Numbered from the stretch's first letter, positions 7,447-15,891 are shown. The stretch is 26,793 nucleotides of DNA from JAMXLO01 sp041487355 (GCA_041487355.1 JBGPND010000055.1:1-26793), one strand, 5' to 3'. Notes: generated from the letters alone by a model not told the origin. Numbers and translations are program-made.

Positions 7447-8376
7447 ATGATCCGCGTCGTCCTGGCCCAGCCCCGCGGCTTCTGCGCCGGTGTGGAGCGG
7501 GCGATCGAGATCGTCGAGCGGGCGCTGAAGAAATACGGCCCGCCGATCTATGTGCGCCACGAGATCGTCCACAACCGCCACGTGGTCGAGGACCTGCGTA
7601 CCCGCGGCGCGGTGTTTGTCGATGAGCTGGACGAAATCCCACCCGGCGCGATGACCATCTTCTCCGCCCATGGCGTCGCCAAGCGGGTGGAGCAGTTGGC
7701 CGCCGAACGCGGCCTGCCGGTGATCGACGCGACCTGCCCGCTGGTCGCCAAGGTGCACAACGAGGGCCGCCGCTACGCCTCCCAGGGCCGTGAAATCGTC
7801 CTGGTGGGCCATGCCGGCCATGCCGAGGTGGAAGGCACCATCGGCCAGGTGCCGGCCAAGGTGCATCTGGTGCAGACTGTCGCCGATGTCGCCCGGCTCG
7901 AGGTCGCCGACCCGGACAAGCTTGCCTACATCACCCAGACCACTCTCTCGGTCGACGACACACGCGGCATCATCGCGGCATTGAAGGCGCGTTTCCCCAC
8001 CATCGTCGGCCCCGACGTGCGGGATATCTGCTACGCGACGCAGAACCGCCAGCAGGCGGTGCGCGACCTTGCCGGCGCAGTGGACATGATCCTGGTCGTC
8101 GGCTCGCGCAACAGCTCCAACTCCAACCGGCTGCGCGAGATCGGCGAGGAGTTGGGCAAGCCTTCCTACCTGATCGACGATGCGGACGCGCTGCGGCCGG
8201 AATGGTTCGCTGGCGTGAACTCCGTGGGCGTCACTGCCGGCGCCTCCGCTCCGGAAATGCTGGTGCAGGGTGTGCTCGACGGGTTGCGCCGGTTCGGCGA
8301 GATCGACATTTCCACCCTTGCCGGCGTGGCGGAGGATGTGCGCTTCCGCTTTCCCAAGGAACTGACGGACGCATAA
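7447..8376 (+). CDS. ispH: 4-hydroxy-3-methylbut-2-enyl diphosphate reductase
   Basis: This 309-residue iron-sulfur enzyme catalyses the final MEP-pathway step, making isopentenyl and dimethylallyl diphosphate. The three cluster-binding cysteines are visible: C13 (PRGFCAGVERAI), C97 (DATCPLV) and C195 (DICYATQNRQ). Also visible are substrate-binding histidines in VHNRHVV, SAHGVAK and GHAGHAEVEGT, and the SSNSNRL loop near the C-terminus. Length is normal. The start ATG at 7447 follows GGAGA with good spacing. It is divergent from ispA and sits 12 bp upstream of hpnH, so ispH and hpnH are probably cotranscribed. This gives a second pairing of isoprenoid and hopanoid genes here. Confidence 0.97.
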   Translation: MIRVVLAQPRGFCAGVERAIEIVERALKKYGPPIYVRHEIVHNRHVVEDLRTRGAVFVDELDEIPPGAMTIFSAHGVAKRVEQLAAERGLPVIDATCPLVAKVHNEGRRYASQGREIVLVGHAGHAEVEGTIGQVPAKVHLVQTVADVARLEVADPDKLAYITQTTLSVDDTRGIIAALKARFPTIVGPDVRDICYATQNRQQAVRDLAGAVDMILVVGSRNSSNSNRLREIGEELGKPSYLIDDADALRPEWFAGVNSVGVTAGASAPEMLVQGVLDGLRRFGEIDISTLAGVAEDVRFRFPKELTDA

Positions 8377-8388
8377 GGGATCGATCGA

Positions 8389-9531
8389 ATGGCCGTTCCG
8401 TTGAACCAGGCGCTCCGCGTCGGCGCCTATGTCGTGAAGCAGCATTTGCTTGGGCGCAAGCGCTACCCGCTGGTGCTGATGCTGGAGCCGCTGTTCCGCT
8501 GCAACCTGGCCTGCGCCGGCTGCGGCAAGATCGACTATCCGGCCGAGATCCTGAACCAGCGCCTGTCGGTCGCCGAGTGCATGGAAGCGGTGGATGAATG
8601 CGGCGCGCCTGTCGTGGTGATCGCCGGCGGCGAGCCGTTATTGCATCGCGAGATCGAGCAGATCGTGCAGGGCGCCATCGCGCGCAGGAAGTTCGTCATC
8701 GTCTGCACCAACGCGCTGCTGCTGGAAAAGAAGATGCACCTGTTCCAGCCGAGCAAGTGGTTCTCCTGGTCGGTGCATCTCGACGGCTCGCGTGAAGAAC
8801 ACGATGTCTCGGTCTGCCAGGCAGGCGTCTACGACCGTGCGGTGGCGGCGATCGGCGCGGCCAAGCGTGCCGGCTTCCGCACTATCATCAACTGCACGCT
8901 GTTCGACACCGCGGAGCCCGCGAGGGTTGCGGGATTCTTCGACGACGTGATGGCGATGGGGGTGGACGGGATTTCCGTCTCGCCCGGCTACGCCTACGAG
9001 CGTGCGCCCGATCAGCAGCATTTCCTAAATCGCCGCCGCACCAAGGAGCTGTTCCGCGGCATCTTCGCCCGGCAGGGCAAGAAGCAGTGGTCGTTCAACC
9101 AGTCGTCGATGTTCCTCGACTTCCTGGCCGGCAACCAGACTTTCCACTGCACGCCCTGGGGCAACCCGACGCGCAACTATTTCGGCTGGCAGCGCCCCTG
9201 CTATCTGCTCGGCGAGGGCTTTGCGAAGAGCTTCAAGGAGCTGATGGAAGAGACCGATTGGGACCGCTATGGCACCGGCAACTACGAGAAATGTGCCGAC
9301 TGCATGGTGCACTCGGGGTATGAGGCTAGTGCGGTGACCGAGACTGTCAGGCGGCCGTGGAAGGCGGCGGCGCAGGCGCTGCGGGGGATACGGACCGAGG
9401 GACCGATGGCGCCCGACATCCCGCTCGATCGCCAGCGGCCGGCGGAGTACGTGTTCAGCCGCCATGTCGAGCAGGCGATGACGCGGATCAAGGCGGGCAA
9501 GCAGGACGAGGTCGCCGACGCCGCCGACTGA
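8389..9531 (+). CDS. hpnH: Adenosyl-hopene transferase HpnH (radical SAM)
   Basis: This 380-residue radical SAM protein has the cluster motif C38-C42-C45 (FRCNLACAGCGKIDYP), then IAGGEPLLH, and a C-terminal cysteine region (CADCMVHSGYEAS). HpnH is known to add the 5'-deoxyadenosyl radical to the hopene/diploptene double bond, forming adenosylhopane, the first step of side-chain extension. It acts upstream of HpnI and HpnJ. Motifs such as PGYAYERAPDQQHFL and LDFLAGNQTFHCTPWGNPTRN are typical of HpnH. It follows ispH after 12 bp. Its TGA abuts an inverted repeat (9532-9612) shared with the convergent TPR gene. Confidence 0.96.
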   Translation: MAVPLNQALRVGAYVVKQHLLGRKRYPLVLMLEPLFRCNLACAGCGKIDYPAEILNQRLSVAECMEAVDECGAPVVVIAGGEPLLHREIEQIVQGAIARRKFVIVCTNALLLEKKMHLFQPSKWFSWSVHLDGSREEHDVSVCQAGVYDRAVAAIGAAKRAGFRTIINCTLFDTAEPARVAGFFDDVMAMGVDGISVSPGYAYERAPDQQHFLNRRRTKELFRGIFARQGKKQWSFNQSSMFLDFLAGNQTFHCTPWGNPTRNYFGWQRPCYLLGEGFAKSFKELMEETDWDRYGTGNYEKCADCMVHSGYEASAVTETVRRPWKAAAQALRGIRTEGPMAPDIPLDRQRPAEYVFSRHVEQAMTRIKAGKQDEVADAAD

Positions 9532-9612
9532 CTGGGTCCCCGCTTGCGCGGGGATGACAACCTATAGAATCGGTCCGCCCTTCTCGTCACCCCCGCGCAT
9601 GCGGGCGCCCAG
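9532..9612. repeat. Inverted repeat between hpnH and the TPR gene
   Basis: The arms at 9532-9559 and 9586-9612 are imperfect inverted copies with a CTGGG-CCCGC-GCGCGGG-TGAC layout. This is the widespread dispersed repeat that makes spurious SPRKRGPS-like peptides. It separates two convergent genes and could act as a bidirectional terminator. The right arm is coding for the TPR protein, whose stop codon lies in the loop. Confidence 0.75.
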
Positions 9613-11268
9613 GGCCTTCTCGACCTCCGCGACCACACCAACCCAGTCATTGTGGCGCTTCTGGCGGAACAGGCGCGCGGTCGGATACCAGGGGGTGTCG
9701 GCGCGATCGAGCAGCCATCGGGCGTCCGCGCTGAACGGCAACAGGATCCACACCGGCAACCCAAGGGCGCCGGCAAGATGGGCCACCGACGTGTCGATCG
9801 TCACCACCAGGTCCATCAGCGAAGCGAGCGCAGCCGTATCGGCAAAGTCCTTCAGCTCGGCGCTGTGGTCCACCACCAGGGGATGCGCCGCGAGCCAGGC
9901 GCGATCCTCCGCCGGCATCTCCTGCTGCAACGCGTGGAATTCCAGGTCCGGTCGCGCGAGCAACGGCGCGAGGGTGGCGAGCGGCATCGAACGCAGCGGA
10001 AGATGCTGTCTGCCCGACCATGCGATGCCGATACGCGGCCGTCGGCGGAGACCGAGAAGCGCCTGCCAGACCATCAGGTACTCGGCCCGCACCCGCAGAT
10101 ACGGCACGTCGGCCGGAACATTGTCGAGCCTGGTGCCAAATGCGTATGGCAGGCTCATCAGCGGGCATTGCAGGTCGACATCGGGCACCGCGTCGTAAAA
10201 CGATATGACCGTATCCGCGCCCGGCTGATTTGCCAGCAGCTTGCCGAGCGCCGGCTGCACGCGCAAAACGACGCGGGCGCCGCGAGCTGCCACCAGCGGA
10301 GCATAACGGACGAAGTGCAGCGTGTCGCCCAGCCCCTGCTCGGCCTGCAGCAGGATGGACTTGCCTTCGATGTCTGCTTCGCCGCGCCAGTGCGGCACGT
10401 TGCGCGGGAACCGGTCGAGCAGGAGCAGGCGTGGGATCGACAGGCGGGCTTCAAGCCATGCCCACGCCTCCGGCCATACGCCCATGGCCAGCAGTACCAC
10501 GCCCTCGTTGAGCCGCAGTTCCGGGGAGTCGGGCTTCACCGCCCTTGCCGCGCGATACTGCTCGAGCGCTTCCGCGTGGCGGTTCAGGCCGATGAGTGCA
10601 TTGCCCAACGCCTCCAGGGTTTCGCCATGTCCTGGCCGGGTTGCGAGAGCCCGTTCCAGGCAGATGACCGCCTCCTGGTGCCGATGGCTCGACGACAAGG
10701 CGCTGCCGAGGCCGAGCAGTGCCGTGGCATCATCGGGGCGGATGCGCAGTGCATGCCGATGATGTTCCTCGGCCTCCGCGAAGCGCCCGAGCTCGCGCAG
10801 CGCGTTGCCGAGACTGTTGTGCATCTCCGCGAAGTCCGCGTGCGCGGCGAGCCCCTGTCGGTAGACCGCAACAGCCTCTCCGACTTGTCCCGCGGCATGC
10901 AGCGCGTTGCCGTAATGATGCAAGGTCGTGGCATCACCGGGTCTGGTCGCCAGCGCACGGCGGTAGCAATCAAGTGCCGCCGCGAAATCCTGCTGTGCCA
11001 GCAGTGCCGCTCCGAGCTCGTTCATGGCGGCGAGCGTATCCGCGCCATCCGGCGGCGCGGCCGCCAGTGCCGCCGTAAGAAAGTAAGCCCCTTGGTCGAA
11101 TGCGCCTTGCCTGCAGTGCACCAGGCCAAGTAGGCGCAGTACCCGAAAGTCGCGTGGCCCGCGATTCAGGATCGTGCCGCAGACCGCAACGGCTTCGGCG
11201 AGGCGGCCCGTCTGGTAGTGTCGCAAAGCGGTTTCGTACATGGCCGGCTCGGTCGGTTGGCTCCCCAT
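9562..11268 (-). CDS. TPR repeat protein with glycosyltransferase-like C-terminal domain
   Basis: The predicted protein has 568 residues. The N-terminal half is a run of tetratricopeptide repeats with the usual A/G/L pattern (for example ALRHYQTGRLAEA, NSLGNALRELGRFAEAEE). The C-terminal half resembles the glycosyltransferase domain fused to TPRs in many Rhodospirillales, with LLQAEQGLGDTLHFVRYAP, RIGIAWSGR, VVTIDTSVAHLAGALG and WYPTARLFRQ. Such proteins are thought to modify surface proteins or polysaccharides; the substrate is unknown. The start was taken at ATG 11268 (MGSQPTEPAMYETAL); an upstream start at 11364 would overlap the divergent aldolase gene. The last ~16 residues (GARMRGGDE onward) are encoded by the right arm and loop of the repeat at 9532-9612, so the natural C-terminus may have been replaced. 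Confidence 0.85.
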   Translation of the reverse strand: MGSQPTEPAMYETALRHYQTGRLAEAVAVCGTILNRGPRDFRVLRLLGLVHCRQGAFDQGAYFLTAALAAAPPDGADTLAAMNELGAALLAQQDFAAALDCYRRALATRPGDATTLHHYGNALHAAGQVGEAVAVYRQGLAAHADFAEMHNSLGNALRELGRFAEAEEHHRHALRIRPDDATALLGLGSALSSSHRHQEAVICLERALATRPGHGETLEALGNALIGLNRHAEALEQYRAARAVKPDSPELRLNEGVVLLAMGVWPEAWAWLEARLSIPRLLLLDRFPRNVPHWRGEADIEGKSILLQAEQGLGDTLHFVRYAPLVAARGARVVLRVQPALGKLLANQPGADTVISFYDAVPDVDLQCPLMSLPYAFGTRLDNVPADVPYLRVRAEYLMVWQALLGLRRRPRIGIAWSGRQHLPLRSMPLATLAPLLARPDLEFHALQQEMPAEDRAWLAAHPLVVDHSAELKDFADTAALASLMDLVVTIDTSVAHLAGALGLPVWILLPFSADARWLLDRADTPWYPTARLFRQKRHNDWVGVVAEVEKALGARMRGGDEKGGPIL

Positions 11269-11338
11269 CGCCTGCGCCCTGACTGCGGTGCTACGCTTCC
11301 CATTATCGCATTCGGTATCGGCGGGGGAGGGCACCATC

Positions 11339-12286
11339 ATGGCACGACGCATCAACCGGGCCATCGAACTGCTGGCACAGGATCAGGCGATCTACTACGA
11401 CGGTCCGCATACCGGCCACGTGCTGACCCACGCCCAAGGTCGCGACGATGCGGGCACCTGGGCCGACTACATCAATGTCGGCATGGAACATGGCGCCTTC
11501 GACATGACCGGGCTGGCGGAGTACATGCGTGGCCTGGTGGATGGCGGCCCCGTACGGTCCGGCCACCGCACGCCTGCGATCATCGTCGAGGCGCCGGTGA
11601 ACGGCACCGATGAGGCGAATGTCCGGTTCAACGCCTGGCAGTTCCGGCAGATCCTTGGCCGCGGCGTGCACGGCATCCTGCTTTGCCAGGCGGAGACGGC
11701 CGATGCGGTGCGGGCATTCATCGAAGCCTGCCGCTACCCGCACCATGGCGCTGGCGTGGACCCGGCGATCCCCTCGCCGGTCGCGCGCATGCGCGGCGCG
11801 AAGCGACCAGAGCGCGGCGGCGACGGCAGGCTCGGCATTGGCACGCGCGGCCGCGGTTCGGAGGCGACCGCCGCGGCGATCTGGGGTCTGCCACAACAGG
11901 AGTATATGCAGCGCTGCGATCCCTGGCCGCTGAACCCCGAAGGCGAGCTGCTGCTCGGCGTGAAGCTGGAGAGCCCCGAGGGCATCGCGAACTGCGAGGC
12001 GATCTGTGCCGTGCCGGGGCTCGGCTTTGCCGAGATGGGTCCCGGTGATCTGGGACTGTCGCTCGGCTACACCACGCTGCAGCGCGATCCCTATCCGCCG
12101 GAGATGGCCGAGGCGCGTGCACGCGTGTTTGCCGCCTGCCGTCGCAATCGCATCGCGTTCCTGGAAGGCTGCTCGCCGACGAATATTGTGGTGCGGCTGG
12201 ACGAGGGCGTGCGGGTGATCGCCGGCCACAACGAGGAGACGGCACGCATCGGCCGCGCGCATCAGAAGCGGGCGATAGCGGTTTAG
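11339..12286 (+). CDS. HpcH/HpaI aldolase/citrate lyase family protein
   Basis: This 315-residue TIM-barrel aldolase/lyase has the metal-binding pair E211 (VKLESPEG) and D237 (MGPGDLGLSLGY), and the EH motif at 50-51 (GMEHGAFD). Family members cleave or form C-C bonds in 2-oxo-3-deoxy acids or acyl-CoA adducts. Where classical HpcH has an arginine (VRVP-like strand), this protein reads IIVEAP with E84. A loop of about 50 residues (135-185, glycine/arginine-rich) is inserted before a conserved WPLNPEGELLLG stretch. It therefore belongs to a divergent subgroup whose substrate is not known to me. The start ATG at 11339 follows a GGGGGAGG ribosome binding site. It is divergent from the TPR gene. 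Confidence 0.85.
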   Translation: MARRINRAIELLAQDQAIYYDGPHTGHVLTHAQGRDDAGTWADYINVGMEHGAFDMTGLAEYMRGLVDGGPVRSGHRTPAIIVEAPVNGTDEANVRFNAWQFRQILGRGVHGILLCQAETADAVRAFIEACRYPHHGAGVDPAIPSPVARMRGAKRPERGGDGRLGIGTRGRGSEATAAAIWGLPQQEYMQRCDPWPLNPEGELLLGVKLESPEGIANCEAICAVPGLGFAEMGPGDLGLSLGYTTLQRDPYPPEMAEARARVFAACRRNRIAFLEGCSPTNIVVRLDEGVRVIAGHNEETARIGRAHQKRAIAV

Positions 12287-12287
12287 A

Positions 12288-12445
12288 GCACGTTCAGCAT
12301 AACTGGAATCCCGCCGGAATGATGGGTATCGCTGCGCTCAACCCATCCTACGCCGCAGCCTGTAGGATGGGTTGAGCGTAGCGATACCCATCACGACTCG
12401 CGAGGATCGCTCGCGTTTCCGGTCACCCTGAACCCGCTAAAGCGG
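12288..12445. repeat. Nested inverted repeat (family B) after the aldolase gene
   Basis: The inner arms, 12321-12350 and 12363-12392, match over 30 bp with one mismatch and carry a GATGGGTATCGCT...CCATCCTA layout. Outer, weaker inverted segments are visible at about 12288-12311 and 12415-12445 (a GTTCAG...TGGAA-type motif on both sides). The inner core is related to the elements at 18841-18906 and 19983-20057. It sits between convergent genes and could also terminate transcription. Confidence 0.8.
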
Positions 12446-12451
12446 CTGCGG

Positions 12452-13426
12452 TCAGTATCCGGCCTTCGCGTAGGGCGCCGTGGCGCCGCGACGATACACC
12501 AGCAGGCTGCGGCGATAGGACAGCACCTCGACGCCATGCTGGTTGCGGGCACGCGTTGCCACCGAGACGATACCCTCGCTGGGACGCGACCGGGAGGCGC
12601 GGGTTTCCAGTATGGTGGATTCGGCCTCGATCGTGTCGCCGACGGATACCGGTACGGGAAGCTGCACATCGTGCCAGCCGAGATTGGCGACCACACGGCC
12701 GAACGTGCGCGTGGTGAGAGCGGTTACGGCGGCAACCACGAAGGTTTCCGGCACGTGGTGCTGCGGCGCCAGCTCCAGCGAGCGCCAGGCGTGGGTGGCC
12801 ACCTCCTCGCGATAGAAGCCGCGGCGTGGCGCGTGGACAAAGCTGTCGCCGGCCACGCAGTCCTCGAACCACAGCCCCACCTGCTCCACCAGCGCCCCGT
12901 CCTCCGCTGCATGGTAGGCGGCGAAGCGATCCTCCCGCGCCGGATCGCTGGCTGCATCGCGCCGCTCGATCGCCATGCGGCAGGTGATGCGGGCGACCTC
13001 GGTGCCATCCGTCTTGTGGCCGCGGATCAACGTGCGAACGGCAGCCGTCGCCGCGTCGGCGTTGAAGATTTCCGATTCCGCATACAGCGTGTCGCCGCCG
13101 AATAGCGGGAAGTTCATCGTGATGTCGTCGAAGCCGAGGATCGCCCGGCGCCTGCCGTAGGTCTTGCTCGTCATGCCGACCAGCCGCTGCAAGGTGAGCG
13201 TGCTGACGATCAGCGGGCGCTGCCAGGCGGTCGCCGCGGCGTAGTGCGCGTCGTAATGCAGCATCGCGCCGTTCAGCGTATCCAGTGCCTCGTCTGCATT
13301 GTCCTGCTGCGACAGCGTGACGCCGGGGCGGTGGCGGAAGCGCTGGCCGGTCGCGAAGTCCTCGAAGTCGAGGCCGTAGCGCTCCCGATAGCGGTTCTCG
13401 CCGATGCGGTGGTAGGCGGTGAACAT
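12452..13426 (-). CDS. MaoC-like acyl-CoA dehydratase with two hot-dog domains
   Basis: This 324-residue protein has two hot-dog domains, about residues 10-155 (GLDFEDFATGQRFRH... FGGDTLYAESEI) and about 170-318 (GLWFEDCVAGDSFVH... VSVGDTIEAESTIL). Tandem-domain MaoC proteins of this size include mesaconyl-CoA and related enoyl-CoA hydratases; the D/H residues of the first domain (MLHYDAHYA) could be catalytic. The substrate cannot be assigned. The start was chosen at ATG 13426 (MFTAYHRIGENRYRERYG), because longer versions read through an arginine-rich leader and overlap the divergent gene. A ~55-bp divergent intergenic region separates it from the acyl-CoA dehydrogenase, suggesting shared control. 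Confidence 0.85.
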   Translation of the reverse strand: MFTAYHRIGENRYRERYGLDFEDFATGQRFRHRPGVTLSQQDNADEALDTLNGAMLHYDAHYAAATAWQRPLIVSTLTLQRLVGMTSKTYGRRRAILGFDDITMNFPLFGGDTLYAESEIFNADAATAAVRTLIRGHKTDGTEVARITCRMAIERRDAASDPAREDRFAAYHAAEDGALVEQVGLWFEDCVAGDSFVHAPRRGFYREEVATHAWRSLELAPQHHVPETFVVAAVTALTTRTFGRVVANLGWHDVQLPVPVSVGDTIEAESTILETRASRSRPSEGIVSVATRARNQHGVEVLSYRRSLLVYRRGATAPYAKAGY

Positions 13427-13482
13427 GGCGCGTCCCCGTGCGATGCGTTGTCCGGGCGAGCCTAGCGCCGCATACTGCCGGC

Positions 13483-14619
13483 ATGACAGACACCCTGATC
13501 CTCGATGCGATCGACGCCTTCCTGGCACGCGACGTCGCGCCGCATGTGCACGCGCTGGAGCACGACGACATCTACCCGGAGGCCATCGTCGCACGCATGC
13601 GCGAACTGGGCCTGTTCGGCTCCACGATCGGCGCGGCCTATGGCGGGCTCGGCCTGCCCTGCGTGACCTATGCCGAGATCGTTGAACGCATCGCGCGCGT
13701 GTGGATGTCGGTGACCGGCATCTTCAACTCGCACCTGATCATGTCGGCCATCGTCGAGCGCAACGGCACCGAGGCGCAGAAACGCGAATTCCTGCCGCGC
13801 TTTGCCTCGGGCGAGATGCGCGGCGGGCTGGCGCTGACCGAGCCCGATTGCGGCACCGACCTGCAGGCGATTCGCTGCACCGCGCGGCGCGACGGCGACG
13901 CGTATGTGGTGAACGGCACAAAGACGTGGATCAGCAACGGCATCCACGGCTCCTGCTTCGCATTGCTGGTGAAGACGGATCTCACAGCAGCGCCACGGCA
14001 TCGCGGCATGAGCATGCTGCTGGCGGAGAAGGGGCCGGGATTCACCGTCAGCCGCAAGCTGGAAAAGCTCGGCTACAAGGGAATCGACAGCGCCGAACTG
14101 GTGTTCCAGGACTACCGCGTGCCGGCGGACCGGCTGATCGGCGGCGTCGAAGGACTGGGGCTGAAGCATGCGCTATCCGGCCTGGAGCTGGGCCGCATCA
14201 ATGTGGCCGCGCGCGGCGTCGGCGTGGCGCAGGCGGCGCTGGATGAATCGCTGCGGTATGCGCAAATCCGGCACACTTTCGGCAAGCCGATCGCGCAACA
14301 CCAGGCGATCCAGTTGAAGCTGGCCGACATGGCGACGCGTACCGAGGCGGCGCGGCTGCTGACGCGGCGCGCCGCCGAGATGTACGACCGCGGCGATCGC
14401 TGCGACATGGAGGCCGGCATGGCCAAGCTGTTCGCCACTGAGGCGGCGCTGGAGAACGCCACCGAGGCGATGCGTGTGCATGGCGGCTACGGCTATTCGA
14501 CGGAGTTTCCCGTCGAGCGGCTGTATCGCGACGCGCCGCTGCTGGTGATCGGCGAGGGGACAAACGAGCTGCAGCGCATCATCATCGCCCGCCAGCTCGT
14601 CGCGCGGAACCCGGTGTGA
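13483..14619 (+). CDS. Acyl-CoA dehydrogenase family protein
   Basis: This is a 378-residue FAD-dependent acyl-CoA dehydrogenase. Visible signatures are LALTEPDCGTDLQAIR (FAD/substrate loop, like ALTEP.GSD), VNGTKTWISNG, YAQIRHTFGKPIAQHQAIQ, and the C-terminal VHGGYGYSTEFPVERLYRDAP followed by IGEGTNELQR. The glutamate of GEGT sits where medium-chain acyl-CoA dehydrogenase carries its catalytic base, so the enzyme is probably active. The start is ATG 13483 (MTDTLILDAIDAFL). Its TGA overlaps the ATG of the next CoA-transferase gene (TGATG), so the two are translationally coupled and probably act on the same acyl chain. Chain specificity cannot be told. Confidence 0.93.
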   Translation: MTDTLILDAIDAFLARDVAPHVHALEHDDIYPEAIVARMRELGLFGSTIGAAYGGLGLPCVTYAEIVERIARVWMSVTGIFNSHLIMSAIVERNGTEAQKREFLPRFASGEMRGGLALTEPDCGTDLQAIRCTARRDGDAYVVNGTKTWISNGIHGSCFALLVKTDLTAAPRHRGMSMLLAEKGPGFTVSRKLEKLGYKGIDSAELVFQDYRVPADRLIGGVEGLGLKHALSGLELGRINVAARGVGVAQAALDESLRYAQIRHTFGKPIAQHQAIQLKLADMATRTEAARLLTRRAAEMYDRGDRCDMEAGMAKLFATEAALENATEAMRVHGGYGYSTEFPVERLYRDAPLLVIGEGTNELQRIIIARQLVARNPV

Positions 14620-15803
14620 TGCTGCCGCTCGCTGGCGTGCGAATTCTGGCGGTGGAGCAGTACGGCGCAGGACCGTTCGGATCCATGCAGCTCGCCGACA
14701 TGGGCGCCGAGGTGATCAAAATCGAAAACCCGAAGGATGGCGGCGATGTCAGCCGCTCGGTCGGGCCGTATTTCCTCGGCGAGCACGACAGCCACTTCTT
14801 TCAGGCGTTCAACCGCAACAAGCGCTCGGTCACGCTGAACCTGCGTGCGCCGGAGGGTCAGCGCGTGCTGCACGACCTCGCCGCGACGGCGGATGCGGTG
14901 CTGGACAATCTGCGCGGCGATCAGCCGCCGCGGCTCGGCGTGACGTATGATCAGTTGAAGTCGGCCAATCCGCGCATCGTGTGCGCGCATCTGTCGGCGT
15001 ACGGGCGCGAAGGCAGCCGCGCCGCGTGGCCAGGCTATGACTATCTGATGCAGGCCGAGGCCGGCTATCTGTCGCTGACCGGCGAGCCCGATCAGCCGCC
15101 GGCACGCTTCGGGCTTTCCATCGTCGACATGATGGCGGGGGTCTATGCCGCGACCGCACTGCTCGGCGGCATCGTCGCCGCGCGCGCCTCGGGGGTGGGG
15201 CGCGATGTCGATGTCAGCCTGTTCGACACGGCATTGTCCAACCTGAACTACCTGGCGGCGTGGTTCCTGAATGGGGGACACGCGCAAGGGCGCGAGCCAC
15301 GCGGGGCGCATCCGTCGCTCACGCCGAGCCAGCTCTACCGCACGGCGGACGGCTGGATCTTCATCATGTGCAACAAGCAGAAGTTCTGGTCGGTGCTGTG
15401 CGAGAAGCTCGGGCGGCCGGAGTGGTCGGACGATCCACGCTTCGCGAGTTTCAAGGCGCGGCTGGAGAACCGCGCGGAGCTGACGCGCCTGCTGGATGAG
15501 GCGTTGTCGGCGCGAGGCACCGCGGCCTGGCTGCAACATTTTGCCGGCGAGGTGCCTGCCGCGCCGGTGCATGACATCGCACATGCGCTGCATTCGGACT
15601 TCGTCACCGACGAAGATCGCGTCTGGTCCTATGCCCATCCGCATGGCGAATTCCGCATGGTGCCGCCGGCGTTCCGCTTCCCTGGCGAGGCAATGCCGCG
15701 CGAAGCGGCACCCGCGCTCGGCGCCGACACGGACGCAGTGCTGGCGGAGCTTGGCTATGGCGCGGATCGGATCGCGATGTTGCACAGGGACGGCGTGATA
15801 TAG
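14619..15803 (+). CDS. CaiB/BaiF family (class III) CoA-transferase
   Basis: This is a 394-residue class III CoA-transferase. It begins LAGVRILAVEQYGAGPFGSMQLADMGAEVIKIENP, the usual Rossmann start. GYDYLMQAEAGYLSLTG precedes the likely catalytic aspartate D170 in LSIVDMMAGVYAA. GRDVDVSLFDTALSN and YRTADGWIF follow in the normal order. These enzymes move CoA between an acyl-CoA donor and a carboxylate. Coupling to the acyl-CoA dehydrogenase by a 1-base overlap suggests an activation-then-oxidation pair. GTG at 14616 is an alternative start. The stop abuts a palindromic repeat at 15804-15891. Confidence 0.93.
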   Translation: MLPLAGVRILAVEQYGAGPFGSMQLADMGAEVIKIENPKDGGDVSRSVGPYFLGEHDSHFFQAFNRNKRSVTLNLRAPEGQRVLHDLAATADAVLDNLRGDQPPRLGVTYDQLKSANPRIVCAHLSAYGREGSRAAWPGYDYLMQAEAGYLSLTGEPDQPPARFGLSIVDMMAGVYAATALLGGIVAARASGVGRDVDVSLFDTALSNLNYLAAWFLNGGHAQGREPRGAHPSLTPSQLYRTADGWIFIMCNKQKFWSVLCEKLGRPEWSDDPRFASFKARLENRAELTRLLDEALSARGTAAWLQHFAGEVPAAPVHDIAHALHSDFVTDEDRVWSYAHPHGEFRMVPPAFRFPGEAMPREAAPALGADTDAVLAELGYGADRIAMLHRDGVI

Positions 15804-15891
15804 GCCCCCTCCCTAACCCTCCCCCGCTAACGCGGGAGAGGGGACGCGGAATTCCCTCTCCCGCGTAGCGGGGGAGGGTTCGGGAGGGGGG
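15804..15891. repeat. Palindromic repeat (family A) forming the trmO 3' end
   Basis: Arms of about 38 bp, 15804-15842 and 15853-15891, match with a few mismatches and share the C-rich tract and CCGCTAACGCGGGAGAGGG-type core of the copies at 3680 and 17860. It begins directly after the CoA-transferase stop and encodes the C-terminal tail and stop of trmO on the other strand. It may also terminate both transcripts. Confidence 0.85.

Noticed and set aside
9282..9776. A minus-strand frame with an SPRKRGPS-like segment
   Set aside because: This peptide is the known artefact of translating a dispersed repeat, and the frame overlaps hpnH and the TPR gene.
12423..13571. A 382-codon minus-strand frame overlapping the MaoC gene
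   Set aside because: Composition is arginine-rich and low complexity; the MaoC frame (12452-13426) carries both hot-dog domains.
14493..15785. A 430-codon minus-strand frame opposite the CaiB/BaiF gene
   Set aside because: No family features; the opposite strand holds a full CoA-transferase with its catalytic aspartate.
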